From Vandiemenella viatica (lineage: Eukaryota > Arthropoda > Insecta > Orthoptera > Morabidae), in assembly GCA_031002005.1 (NCBI GenBank), contig CM061921.1:123348597-123412596 (forward strand): DNA of 64,000 nucleotides, written 5' to 3'. Within the stretch, counting starts at the first letter, position 1. Each line of letters starts with the position of its first letter. The position numbers and the translations under genes are program-made. Below are positions 36,891-46,194 of the stretch, piece after piece. The notes under the pieces were generated by a model. The model worked only from the letters and a program-made list of their open reading frames with translations, did not search any database and was not told the DNA's origin.

Positions 36891-37270
36891 ATTAGCGATG
36901 ATTCAAATGCGACCCACTAGAGGAAGCCTCATCGGTTTTTCTACTGTCGGCTCCTTTGTAGATCCAGCAAAACTGGATTTATATGACGATGCACATTCGC
37001 TGGTATTTGAGCAATCACAGTATCGACTAGTACTTCGTCAGTAATGTCACAACTGTAGTGAAAAAAAAATCATCTAATTTAATGTCCACTCACTATATCT
37101 TTTTATGCTTAGTAATATTTCCCTTGAATCAGTTTTGTATTTTGACTGTGCTGATCGCTTCCAAAAATTTCTTAGAAATATCTCTTCAAATTTTCTATAT
37201 GGCGTGTGGTTTGTTCACATTGTCACATACCATAGTTTTTCCTGGCGTAAAAAAGTGTTGCTACTAAAGT
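36891..37270 (-). pseudogene. Unidentified minus-strand coding trace
   Basis: The minus strand at 37060-36940 reads plausible protein (VDTVIAQIPANVHRHINPV). It lies outside the right arm of the nuclease element. I do not recognise it and no start or end can be set. Confidence 0.25.
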
Positions 37271-37830
37271 CATAAGAGAATCAGGAATGCTTTAAGCTTT
37301 GAAATAAATTTACAAATCTGCGAGAATATCTTTTGGATTACTTCCATTATGCACACTGAACTGCGACATCTGAAGATCAACGTAAGCATGTGCCACGTGG
37401 TTGGAAAATGAACTTGAATCTGGATTTACACTGGTGAGAAAAGTGATTTTTTCTCTCTCAATATTTGCACATTTTTTATTCATATAGACAGCGTCGTTTT
37501 ACAGTATTTGAATGGCTGAATTTCCTTAATTAAAAGGACATTTAACAACAAAAAATTGCCTTTTGTTGCGTCAGTTATTTCATCTACAAGTGCTGAAAAA
37601 ATTCAACTACATCATTTTGACAAAAATCTTGCAATGTTTAATTTCTGTTAAATGCTTTCTTATCTCAGCTTCAACAGTTTCACAAAGAGATTCAAGTTGG
37701 CCAGTATTTGATTGCAACTGGGCAGTAACCTAATGACTGACTGAAAATTGTCCACGTTTGATTTAATTTCATTGTGGAGTATTATAACATTTCCTTATAT
37801 CTGTTTAGCGAAATCATTTTGCTTTAGCTC
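37270..37830 (-). pseudogene. Unidentified decayed coding trace (minus strand)
   Basis: On the minus strand near 37800-37400, stretches such as EIKSNVDNFQSVI and SNHVAHAYVDLQMSQFSVHN look coding-like and helical but are broken by stops. It could be the coiled-coil part of a transposon protein. No family is recognised. Confidence 0.25.
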
Positions 37831-39159
37831 AGCAGATGACACCCGTTCGTTCCACGAAATTTTCCATTTATTGCATCCATCTTATTATGAAGCAAATCAG
37901 TCCCATCATCTTCTGCAGCAATAAAATTATTGAATCATAATGAACAAAACCCGATTATATTTATATAGATGGAGATAAAACAATGTTTGTTACGCTTGAT
38001 AGACATAAACTATTTTCTAACGAAAAACTTCAATCATCTAGCAACATTACTACAGACTGGACTTACTTGTTTAAATAAATCTCCATTTTGTCATACTTTG
38101 AGAATCTCAACGTTAACGCAAATAAACAAATACACTCACAATTTAAGTACTAACACCCAAAATTTTAATTGGATTCCAGAATTAATCAAAACTACAATAA
38201 AACATTAAAATCATCGTTTCTTTCAAAGATAAAATACAAATCACAAGGCACCGTTGCCGAACACATATTAACATATATATTTTCACGTGGAGAAAAAAAT
38301 ATAAACTCACATGTAGTAGCAAAATTTAAATATAACGTGGAGATAAACTTTTAAATATACGCGTGGAGACAAAATTTATGCATATAAATCACAATAGTTC
38401 TCTGTTTTTCCACGATATCAGCTAAATAAAATAACTATACATGCACATTTACACTTGCTCGAATTCATTCAGCTCAACAATTTATTAATAATATGACCCA
38501 CTGAAATATTCGTGTCTCTTCCAAAAAAAAGTGTGAAAAATGTGAAGCAACAATAAACTGAAAAGTCGTTATAACTAATCATTTTACTTGCTATTTGAAT
38601 ATTGTTCACATTACCAAAAAATAATATAGCAGACACGTGGCGAAATGAAATTATGATTCCCACACATTCAATAAATGAGAGTACATTGACAATTCCTTTT
38701 ACTGGGAATTATATTACGATACAAAGTAAATTCATAAACATTTTAACAACAAAAATTATAACAATAAACATTCCTGGTCTGAGGAAACACGCTACAGACT
38801 CAGCGTAGCTCGTGGACTATAAACATCACCACATTGACTAAGTTCGTTAATCTTTTCTCTGTACAAAAATTCTCAAATTGGAGAAATAAAATAGTTGCAT
38901 GGCTAAAACACACTGCAGTTGAAAAAGAAAATACCTCTGTTTTATTGATCAGTGGAATATGGATGTTATGATTCAAATGATGCCTTAGTGTCGAAACTTT
39001 TTACAGCGTAAACTTTGCTCAACTTGGATGCCGCATGTTGAAGAGATTTACACACACCACGACAGCAACTCAACAGCATCGTGGTGGGATAAAAATTATC
39101 AACAGTTCATGAACAGATTACTCACTGGCTGTCATTGAGACATCAGATATCCCACTCAT
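37831..39159. other. AT-rich DNA with CGTGGAGA repeats
   Basis: Between 38285 and 38375 three copies of (A/G)CGTGGAGA followed by an A/T-rich stretch recur at about 27-50 bp spacing. No gene was recognised. Confidence 0.35.
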
Positions 39160-39390
39160 TACGCAATTGTTAATATCGTAACCTATATGTTCGCCGGTTC
39201 GAGTCCGGCCGAGGGCATGGGTGTTTAAGTGTTGTGTCTATGAATGTCGTGTTCGTGTTGTAGTGTCCTTGTGATTACACTTGAAAGTATGTACACTGGA
39301 GAAACTAATACATTGATAGAATCAGAATCACATTGAGCTGGCTGTGTGGCCTCAGTAGCCAAATGCCATTAAATTAATAAAAAAAAAAAA
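39160..39390 (+). mobile_element. SINE family B (tRNA-derived) with A-tail
   Basis: It has a B box CCGGTTCGAGTCCGGCC at 39194-39210, then GGCATGGGTGTTTAAGTG, TGTTGTGTCTATGAATG, a body of about 140 bp, and GCCATTAAATTAATAAAA running into an A-run ending at 39390. A related copy with the same GGCATGGGTGTT and GCCATTAAA blocks is at 43747-43900. The head upstream of the B box is diverged. Confidence 0.65.
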
Positions 39391-39589
39391 TCTCTTGCGA
39401 ATTTGTATATTATTCGTATCAATAATATGGGACCATTTGGCCAGCAATATGAACACCTTCAACACGGTATCGCAAGGAGCCCGTCTTGGATTCGTAATAT
39501 CACTCTGCCATTGAATCGCTGACGATAGATCGAAGTACAAATAATTTTTAGTAAGAAACGGAGTCCAATGCAGTTGAAAACTGTTCTAA

Positions 39590-39814
39590 TTTTTTTTTAG
39601 ATATGGCTTCACGCTTGTCGTCGTCGAGGTCTTTAGAGGCGGGAAAAGATGGGGGAAAGGAGCGGTAAGGAATTCGGCCATACCCTTTTAAAGGAAGCAT
39701 CCCGGCATTCGCCTGGTGTGATATGGGTAAATAGTGGAAAACCCAAATCTGGATGACTGGATGGGCATTCGAACCCGAGGCCACAGCATTACCGCTCACT
39801 CACCACGCTCGGTC
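39590..39814 (-). mobile_element. SINE family A, reverse
   Basis: A T-run at 39590-39599 marks the A-tail. The family blocks follow in reverse order (GTCGTCGTCGAGGTC, GGAATTCGGCCAT, CATCCCGGCATTCGCCTGG, CCCAAATCTGGATG) to CACCACGCTCGGTC at 39801-39814. There is a small deletion around the B box, where GAACC joins directly to CGAGGCC. Confidence 0.9.
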
Positions 39815-40059
39815 AGAGAAATATTGTTCGTATTTTTTTATGAGTGGGTAGCTGGTCCACTTGAAAACCCTCAACCTGGAGGATCAGGTGTTTTTCTTTC
39901 TTTAGATAGTTTTGGTCCACTCCGCGTATTTTATTCCCCTGAACTCACCATATTTAGTGGGCATTCCCCTATCCCCCACCTAGGATGGCTCCCGTGGGGA
40001 CACGAATCACTATCTAGAAAAAAGAAATGTTTCTAGCCATGTAAAATACTATTGTTGCT

Positions 40060-40490
40060 ACAGTAAGAAATCACATCAAGAAGGATCAAAAGAAATGTAA
40101 TAATATTGATAGACTACAAGATGAAAGTATAAGAACTTTATTTGTTACTGGAATGGGAAATATATTGGATGAATCATTTGATAGAAGAAATATACGAGTA
40201 CATAAAATTTAACATGAAAAAAAAGCAGCAGAGTTGATGGGCATAAAGGAAAAGAAACACAAAACATAAAACAGAGTGGTGGTCATGGAAATTGTAGCTA
40301 GCAGTAAAAGAAGAAAGGAATGCTTCCAACCATTGGCTGAGTAATAAGTCTGAAGAAACAAGGCTATTTACTAGGAAAAGAGGAATGAAGTGCTAAGGAA
40401 AATAAAGATAATGAAATGAAGTATGTGAAAGAACATCAGCAAATTTTAATTGTAAATTGGTATATGGGAGATCACGAGAAGCATTGTCCA
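40060..40490 (+). mobile_element. RTE-like LINE fragment (endonuclease/RT linker)
   Basis: The plus strand reads like the charged linker of RTE-like elements: KEKKHKT, then a tryptophan pair, KRRKECFQPLAE and EKRNEVLRKIKIMK near 40240-40410, in broken frames. No catalytic block is present. Only a fragment can be supported. Confidence 0.45.
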
Positions 40491-41187
40491 TATATATAGA
40501 TATACATATATATTAATTTGCATTTGGCTTCTCTTATGCCATGCAGCCAGCTCAATTGTGATTTCAGTTCATCCAGTGTTTGCAGTGTCTCCATTGTATG
40601 TATTGTTTTTCTATTAATTAAACCCACCACAAGACAGACACCACATGTACAGTCAGGGACAACATTCGCGAGGCCCCTCGCCTTTCTATTATGATTCGTT
40701 CTAGACACGAATATCGCATGGGACAGCATAACTGGTAGGTGGTAGACTAAATTCATGACAAAATAGACCTCTCATACCTGACACTTTACCCAAGACTAAT
40801 AAAATGAACCCGCGCAGCAAGAAACTCGCAGACACTCAGATGGAAGGTTCGAATATCGCCATTTTAGTCATAATAATTATTGAAATAACCAAATCGATTA
40901 CTTATAGAAGAATTATCAAACTTTTTTCGTAATTTTGATGACTATTGTGTAATTTTTTCCCCTCAAATAATCAGTTGACAATTCTCTAAAACCGCAATAA
41001 TATCAAGAATACCGAAAAGAATCGCTAAATTACGCACTGAAAACCAATAAGAGAGTTTTAATGGAATTAGTTACACTTTCTAGCGCTGAATCTTTATAGA
41101 ACTGTATGTGACAAATACACACAAACGTTGAGGGTAAGTAGAAAGATCATTTACGAAAGAACTCTAATGGTAATCTAAGTCACGAAA
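40491..41187. other. AT-rich DNA, nothing recognised
   Basis: There is a TATATA-rich patch at 40488-40515. No gene was seen. Confidence 0.4.
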
Positions 41188-41189
41188 TA

Positions 41190-42611
41190 CACTCCTGGAA
41201 ATTGAAATAAGAACACCGTGAATTCATTGTCCCAGGAATGAGAAACTTTATATACACATTCCTGGGGTCATATACAACACATGATCACACAGACAGAACC
41301 ATAGGCACATAGACACAGGCAACAGAGCATGCACAATGTCGGCACTAGTACCGTGTATATCCTCCTTTCGCAGCAATGCAGGCTGCAATTCTCCCATGGA
41401 GATGATCGTAGAGGTGCTGGATGTAGTACTGTGGAACGGCATGCCAAGCCATTTCCACCTGGCGCCTCAGCTGGACCAGCGTTCGTGCTGAACGTGCAGA
41501 CCGCGTGAGACGACGTTTCATCCAGTCCCAAACATGCTCATTGGGGGACAGATCCGGAGAGCTCGCTGGCCAGGGTAGTTGACTTACATCTTCTAAAGCA
41601 CGTTGGGTGGCACGGGATACATGTGGACGTGCATTGTCCTGTTGGAACAGCATGTTCCCTTGCCGGTCTAGGAATGGTAGAACGATGAGTTCGATGACGG
41701 TTAGAATGTACCGTGCACTGTTCAGTGTCCCCTCGACGATCACCAGAGGTGTACGGCCAGTGTAGGAGATCGCTCCCCACACCATGATGCCGGGTGTTGG
41801 CCCTGTGTGCCTCGGTCGTATGCAGTCCTGATTGTGGCGCTCACCTGCACGGCGCCAAACACGCATACGACCATCATTGGCACCAAGGCAGAAGCGACTC
41901 TCATCACTGAAGACGACACGTCTCCATCCGTCCTTCCATACACGCCTGTCGCGACACCACTGGAGGCGGGCTGTACGATGTTGGGGCGTGAGCAGAAGAC
42001 GACCTAACGGTGCGCGGGACCGTAGCCCAGCTTCATGGAGACGGTTGCGAATGGTCCTCTCTGATACCCCTGGAGCTACAGTGTCCCTAATTTGCCGGGA
42101 AGTGGCGGTGAGGTCCCCTACGGCACTGCGTAGGATGCGACGGTCTTGGCTTGTGTCCGTGCGTCGCTGCTGTCCGGACCCAGGTTGACGGGCACGTGCA
42201 CCTTCCGCCGACCACTGGCGACAACATCGATGTACTGTGGAGACCTCGCGCCCCACATGTTGAGCAATTCGGCGGTACGTCCACACGGCCTCCCGCTTGC
42301 CCACTATACGCCCTCGCTCAAAGTCCGTCAACTGCACATGCGGTTCACGTACACGCTGTCGCGGCATGCTACCAGTGTTAAAGACTGAGATGGAGCTCCG
42401 TATGCCACGGCAAACTGGCTGACACTGACTGCGGCGGTGCCCAACCGCTGCGCAACTAGCGCCCTTCGACGGCCAACACTGCTGTTCCTGGTGTGTCCGC
42501 TGTGCCGTGCGTTTGATCATTGCTTGTACAGCGCTCTCGTAGTGTCCGGAGCAAGTATGGTGGGTCTTACACACCGGCGTCAATGTGTTCTTATTTCAAT
42601 TTCCAGGAGTG
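41190..42611 (-). mobile_element. Tc1-like DNA transposon, copy 2 (1422 bp), intact ends and gene
   Basis: It has the same 27-bp inverted ends as copy 1 (CACTCCTGG at 41190 and CCAGGAGTG ending at 42611), with TA duplications at 41188-41189 and 42612-42613. It is 7 bp longer than copy 1, which is fully explained by the 10-bp deletion in copy 1 and a 3-bp deletion here. The transposase reads on the minus strand. With intact ends and an open frame this is a candidate autonomous copy. Confidence 0.97.
41345..42367 (-). CDS. Tc1-like transposase, complete 340-codon frame
   Basis: This transposase binds the inverted ends of the element and performs DDE cut-and-paste transposition in the nucleus. 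I start it at 42367 (MPRQRVREPHVQL) because that gives the usual Tc1 length of about 340 residues; the frame is open 72 codons further upstream to 42583, almost to the transposon end. The order is a paired-like helix-turn-helix FERGRIVGKREAVWTYRRIA (about 18-37), a second helical domain with ATSRQIRDTV and SERTIRNRLHEAGL (about 95-125), then catalytic VFSDESRFCL, LFQQDNARPHVS and SPDLSPNEHVWDWM. The aspartates and glutamate are retained, although I is changed to N just before the Glu. Thirty-two residues separate the second Asp from the Glu, two fewer than the classical DD34E spacing. Confidence 0.93.
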   Translation of the reverse strand: MPRQRVREPHVQLTDFERGRIVGKREAVWTYRRIAQHVGREVSTVHRCCRQWSAEGARARQPGSGQQRRTDTSQDRRILRSAVGDLTATSRQIRDTVAPGVSERTIRNRLHEAGLRSRAPLGRLLLTPQHRTARLQWCRDRRVWKDGWRRVVFSDESRFCLGANDGRMRVWRRAGERHNQDCIRPRHTGPTPGIMVWGAISYTGRTPLVIVEGTLNSARYILTVIELIVLPFLDRQGNMLFQQDNARPHVSRATQRALEDVSQLPWPASSPDLSPNEHVWDWMKRRLTRSARSARTLVQLRRQVEMAWHAVPQYYIQHLYDHLHGRIAACIAAKGGYTRY

Positions 42612-42919
42612 TATAAATAAACTATTTCTAGAAAATTAAATGGTTCGGAATATTAACACATTAATTTCGTTTTCACCATACCATATTTAAAAGGTAAGCT
42701 TAACTTGGTCGCAGTAGAACAGTTTTAGTAGTAATAATAATAATTCAGAAAAAAAATGAATAAATAAATTCGTCTGCAATGTGAATTAGCGGCTCCACAT
42801 TTTAAATCTGGAAGATGGAAGTAGGAAAACTTTCATATCTCTCTTTGTTTCTAACTAACACTGATACTTCTATAAAATTTTCTGACAAGCATTACTTCCT
42901 GCCTTTCAATCCCGAAGGG

Positions 42920-43115
42920 TTATAGTTAACATTGTTGCCTGGCATTCAGGAGAACGCGAATTCAAACCCCGTCGGGCATCCATTTTCAGTATTCCATGGT
43001 TTTTGTAAATCTCTCCAGCTGAACTCAGGAAAAGTTCCTACAAAAAGCCGTGGCTGAAATTATTACCCGATCCTAGCTTCCAATACTATGAGGAGTCATA
43101 TCACAGTGACGTCAA
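42920..43115 (+). mobile_element. SINE family A, strongly diverged
   Basis: TTGCCTGGCATTCAGGAG, a B-box-like AATTCAAACCCCG, GGGCATCC, TATTCCATGG and GCCGTGGCTGAA follow in family order with many changes. The tail block is CACAGTGACGTC, then GAAGAAG. It lies directly upstream of another copy at 43137. Confidence 0.7.
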
Positions 43116-43136
43116 AGAAATGAAGAAGAAAAAAAG

Positions 43137-43365
43137 AACGTGGTGCGTATGTGATAACACTCTAATCCGTTTTTCGGGAGGTCGTGGGTTAGAATCCCCA
43201 TCTAGCCCTCCAGGTAAGCGTTTAAGATGGTTACCCCAAATCACTCCATGCGAATGCCGGGATGATTACTTCAAAAGGCCATCGCCGAATTCCTCTCCAT
43301 TACTTGCCCCCAGTCCTTACCTGCTTCTAATGACCTCAATGAAATGTAAAGCTAGAAGCAAAAAG
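43137..43365 (+). mobile_element. SINE family A, diverged head
   Basis: ACGTGGTGCGTATGTG, then TTTTTCGGGAGG and GGGTTAGAATCCCC (B box), CCCCAAATCACTCC, GCGAATGCCGGGATG, GGCCATCGCCGAATTCC, CTAATGACCTC and AAAGCTAGAAGCAAAA are all in family order. Tandem with the previous copy, in the same orientation. Confidence 0.8.
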
Positions 43366-43508
43366 TAATTTCTCAAATAAAAATAAATACATCTCTGTGG
43401 TGTGTTTTGGACCTTTTTCTTGTTGGATTTATCTTATTCAACGGCCAAACATGGTAGCGAAGGGACTAGAGCGCTATTTCCACATGTGGGAGTCTCTAGT
43501 TCGGTGTT

Positions 43509-43725
43509 GTTTTATGGCTGGTTGACGATGAAATCATTGTAGAGGAAAAAGGACTGGGGCAATAATTCGGGAAGGAATTTAGCCATGGCCATTTCACAGA
43601 ATCATCGTGGCATTCACAGAGTGATTTCGATTAATCATGCAATATCTTAATACGGATGAATGCTCGAAGATTTCAACCCCTGTCCTTCCGAATGGGTTTG
43701 CTTGAGCGTTACCGGGACTCTCAGT
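43509..43725 (-). mobile_element. SINE family A, diverged, reverse
   Basis: TTTATGGCTGGTTGACGATG (tail complement), TCATTGTAGAGG, GGACTGGGGC, GGAATTTAGCCATGGCC and TGGCATTCACAGAGTGATTT occur in reverse family order, ending near GCGTTACCGGG. It abuts the family B copy at 43747. Confidence 0.7.
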
Positions 43726-43746
43726 CACTGGTGCGTTTCCTTTCAG

Positions 43747-43900
43747 GGGCATGGGTGTTAAAGTAGATGTTGTATGTCTTGTGTCGTCTTTCAATTGTAT
43801 GAGCAAAAAGCATTTGGAAATACGTCAGTACGCGGGATAATCACACAAAATTGCTTGGCTGGATGAATGGCTACCAGGAGGAATGCCATTAAAATTTAAA
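43747..43900 (+). mobile_element. SINE family B, 5' truncated
   Basis: It begins at GGCATGGGTGTTAAAGT, with TGTTGTATGTCTTGTGT as in the copy at 39160, and ends GAATGCCATTAAAATTTAAA. The B box is missing. Confidence 0.5.
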
Positions 43901-44756
43901 GACAATTTTATTGAACCAAAAGGCAATTGGTTGCCTTCAGAAATATCTCACAGGTCCACCTCATCTCACAAAAAATATTCTTTGTTTTGTGCCGACTAGT
44001 AACATGGCTGAGTTCTAAAAAGGTATTAGCATAAAAAATTTGGGAAGTAGGCGGACTTTAGTGAAGTTCTTTAGTACACAGGGAGGGGTAATTAATTTCA
44101 GTTGAGTGTATAGGATTTAATGTCATTAACACACTGCGTTCGTGCTGTCTCAAGGAAATTACAGTTCAGACGCAAGGAAGGAGGAAGTGACCGATCTGAC
44201 AAACGTTTCCGGGAAGTGTTTATTTACCAGTGGCTCTGAGGAAGTGAAGAACACTTGTTCAGTAGAGTTAGCTCTAATAAGTTTTGTGAATATCCGTACT
44301 CGAAATATGCCCCTTGTCGAATTACCTGCATCTACAAATACAGTGACAGCCATTTGCCGAAAGTAACAGAAACAACACAGGAGACTTCTCTGTATGATGC
44401 ACTTTAGAGCCTTTTTGAGCTACTGAACAAGTATCAAGTATGTTCCTATGTTTCAAGCAGTAGTCCTTATTAGTGGTGAGTGAAAATAAGTTTTGTGAAG
44501 TTAAAATTCATTTAGTTACTAGTTCTGAGGTTTTGACGGTTGCTGATTGCTTTGATGCCTTCTTAAGTTATCCATAGCAGTTATTTAACAATTATTTACT
44601 TCCACTTTTTAATGCTACGTGTATTCACGAAATAGATTTTGAATCAAAAACAAAAATTAGCGCCCGTTAGAATAAGCAGTCTGAACAGTCAATGACGTTA
44701 AAAGTGTCTTATTAGTAACATCGTATCAATTAATTTAGGTAACTTCGTATCATAGC
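43901..44756. other. Unassigned DNA left of the long-repeat element
   Basis: The 74-codon frame at 44142-44366 is not recognised. No other support was found. Confidence 0.35.
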
Positions 44757-45340
44757 AGTTTGGGGTTGACGGCCCGAACCTTGGGCCAAAAACGTGTAAT
44801 CGATACCCCGCGTGTTCCGGTGTAACTGGTACCCCCTCCCCTCTACCCTCCTTGTAACTGATACCCCCTCCCATTGTTCTATTGTTAGACCACCTGCTCT
44901 CTCCACTAACCCCAGTTCCAGCTGCCTCCCCTCCTTCAGATCGATATCGCACGCAGGTGTTCCGGTGTAACTGATACCCCACTCCCATTGTTCTATTGTT
45001 CTTTTGATATGCCTTCCCCACTAACCCTAGTTTCAACTGCATCCCCCTCCTTGTAATCGATACCACACGTAGGTGTTCCAGTATAACTGATACTCACTCA
45101 CCACGCTGTTTTGTTATGCCTTCCCCACTAACCCTAGTTTCAACTGCTTCCCCCTTCTTGTAATCGATACCACACGTAGGTGTTCCAGTATAACTGATAC
45201 TCACCACGCTGACCTTTAAATCGATACTGCGTTAAGGTAGAACCCTCTTCTAACTGACACCCGTCAAGCTGATCTTGAAATAAATACCCTGGGCAGGTAG
45301 AAACCTGTTATAATAGATACTCCCACGAAGGTGTTCGGGC
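44757..45340. repeat. Left long inverted repeat with direct subrepeats
   Basis: Subrepeat blocks include GGTGTTCCGGTGTAACTG, CCCATTGTTCTATTGTT and CCACTAACCC.AGTT. The last two blocks also occur in the outer arms of the large inverted repeat at 54142 and 63005. Confidence 0.75.
45309..45317 (+). promoter_or_regulatory. Possible TATA-like element of the 167-codon gene
   Basis: TTATAATAG lies about 50 bp upstream of the ATG at 45367, at the inner edge of the left arm. It is suggestive only. Confidence 0.3.
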
Positions 45341-45366
45341 AACCGACCTAGATTCATTCTGCAGTC

Positions 45367-45870
45367 ATGCCTCGTCCAGTACTGTTGTTGTCCTTAATGT
45401 ATCAGCTCAACGCTGGTGATTCAAAGCGTTTGACGATAGGTTTATCGTCCAAGCATGAATTTGAACCTGATGTAGTGCTTGAAAAAGTGAGGCACAACAG
45501 AATTACACTAACGTATGAAGACTGGAACGTGCTGATCCAAATAACCACCGGCAGCATCCATACCGACATACCACTTGATGTGCACACCGTCTCGTGCCGA
45601 ACTGTGGCCGGGGTAATAACAATATGTTTCTACGTTAATACCGATCCTACCAACGGCGTCTTCCTTGGAGAATCTACATGGCGAAACCTCATCGATGTGC
45701 GGCCTGCAGTAAACGGCGTCTTGTTCATCAAGATGACTTGGTGCCTCCAAGTTGTAAGATACTACAAGGGGTTTGACGACATTTTGGCTAGTAAAGTACT
45801 ACGTGACTATTGTATGGGTACAGTTCAAAAAATGGTTGAGGTTCAGTTTAATAATGTTTGTGTGACTTGA
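45367..45870 (+). CDS. Unrecognised 167-residue protein, possibly PC4-like ssDNA-binding
   Basis: This is the longest uninterrupted frame in the window outside the transposases (ATG at 45367, stop at 45868-45870). It is placed just inside the left arm of the long-repeat element. Residues about 20-65 read LTIGLSSKHEFEP, then NRITLTYEDWNVLIQ. A strand-rich stretch ending in I.LT...W..L is the pattern of PC4-type single-stranded DNA-binding coactivators, but this is a weak resemblance. The middle (CRTVAGVITICFYVN) looks like beta strands and the C-terminus like a short helix. No signal peptide or clear membrane segment is seen. A poly-A signal lies at 46076. The absence of stops in an otherwise decayed landscape suggests recent activity or selection. 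Confidence 0.6.
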   Translation: MPRPVLLLSLMYQLNAGDSKRLTIGLSSKHEFEPDVVLEKVRHNRITLTYEDWNVLIQITTGSIHTDIPLDVHTVSCRTVAGVITICFYVNTDPTNGVFLGESTWRNLIDVRPAVNGVLFIKMTWCLQVVRYYKGFDDILASKVLRDYCMGTVQKMVEVQFNNVCVT

Positions 45871-46075
45871 TTGACATACAGTTCATCATTGGCCTACACT
45901 ATTTTAAGACATGAACCCTTTGCTTATAAAAATTTACTTGTATTGGATGATGTTAGTAATATAGTAATTAAGAATTATGGTATTTGTGGACATTCTGGCT
46001 AGTAATGATTTACGTATCATGAACTGAAGTCAGATCTTAGTAAATTAATTTAGGTGTTTTTATGTGAAAAGTATA

Positions 46076-46081
46076 AATAAA
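46076..46081 (+). terminator. Poly-A signal for the plus-strand gene
   Basis: AATAAA lies about 205 bp after the stop codon of the 167-codon frame and faces the opposing signal at 46110. Confidence 0.6.
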
Positions 46082-46109
46082 TACACATTGTAATTAATTT
46101 GATTTCTCT

Positions 46110-46115
46110 TTTATT
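46110..46115 (-). terminator. Poly-A signal for the minus-strand gene
   Basis: TTTATT (AATAAA on the minus strand) lies about 80 bp after the minus-strand stop at 46195. The two convergent transcripts would end within about 35 bp of each other. Confidence 0.6.
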
Positions 46116-46194
46116 TCACCCACCATTGTGCAACTAAATGTACATTTTCAACAGTACATTACAAAAGAAATGTCCTTTACAAAGTTTTATCAAA

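Noticed and set aside
37831..38400. CRISPR-like array from the CGTGGAGA repeats
   Set aside because: There are only three short, unevenly spaced copies in a eukaryotic context, without conserved repeat length.
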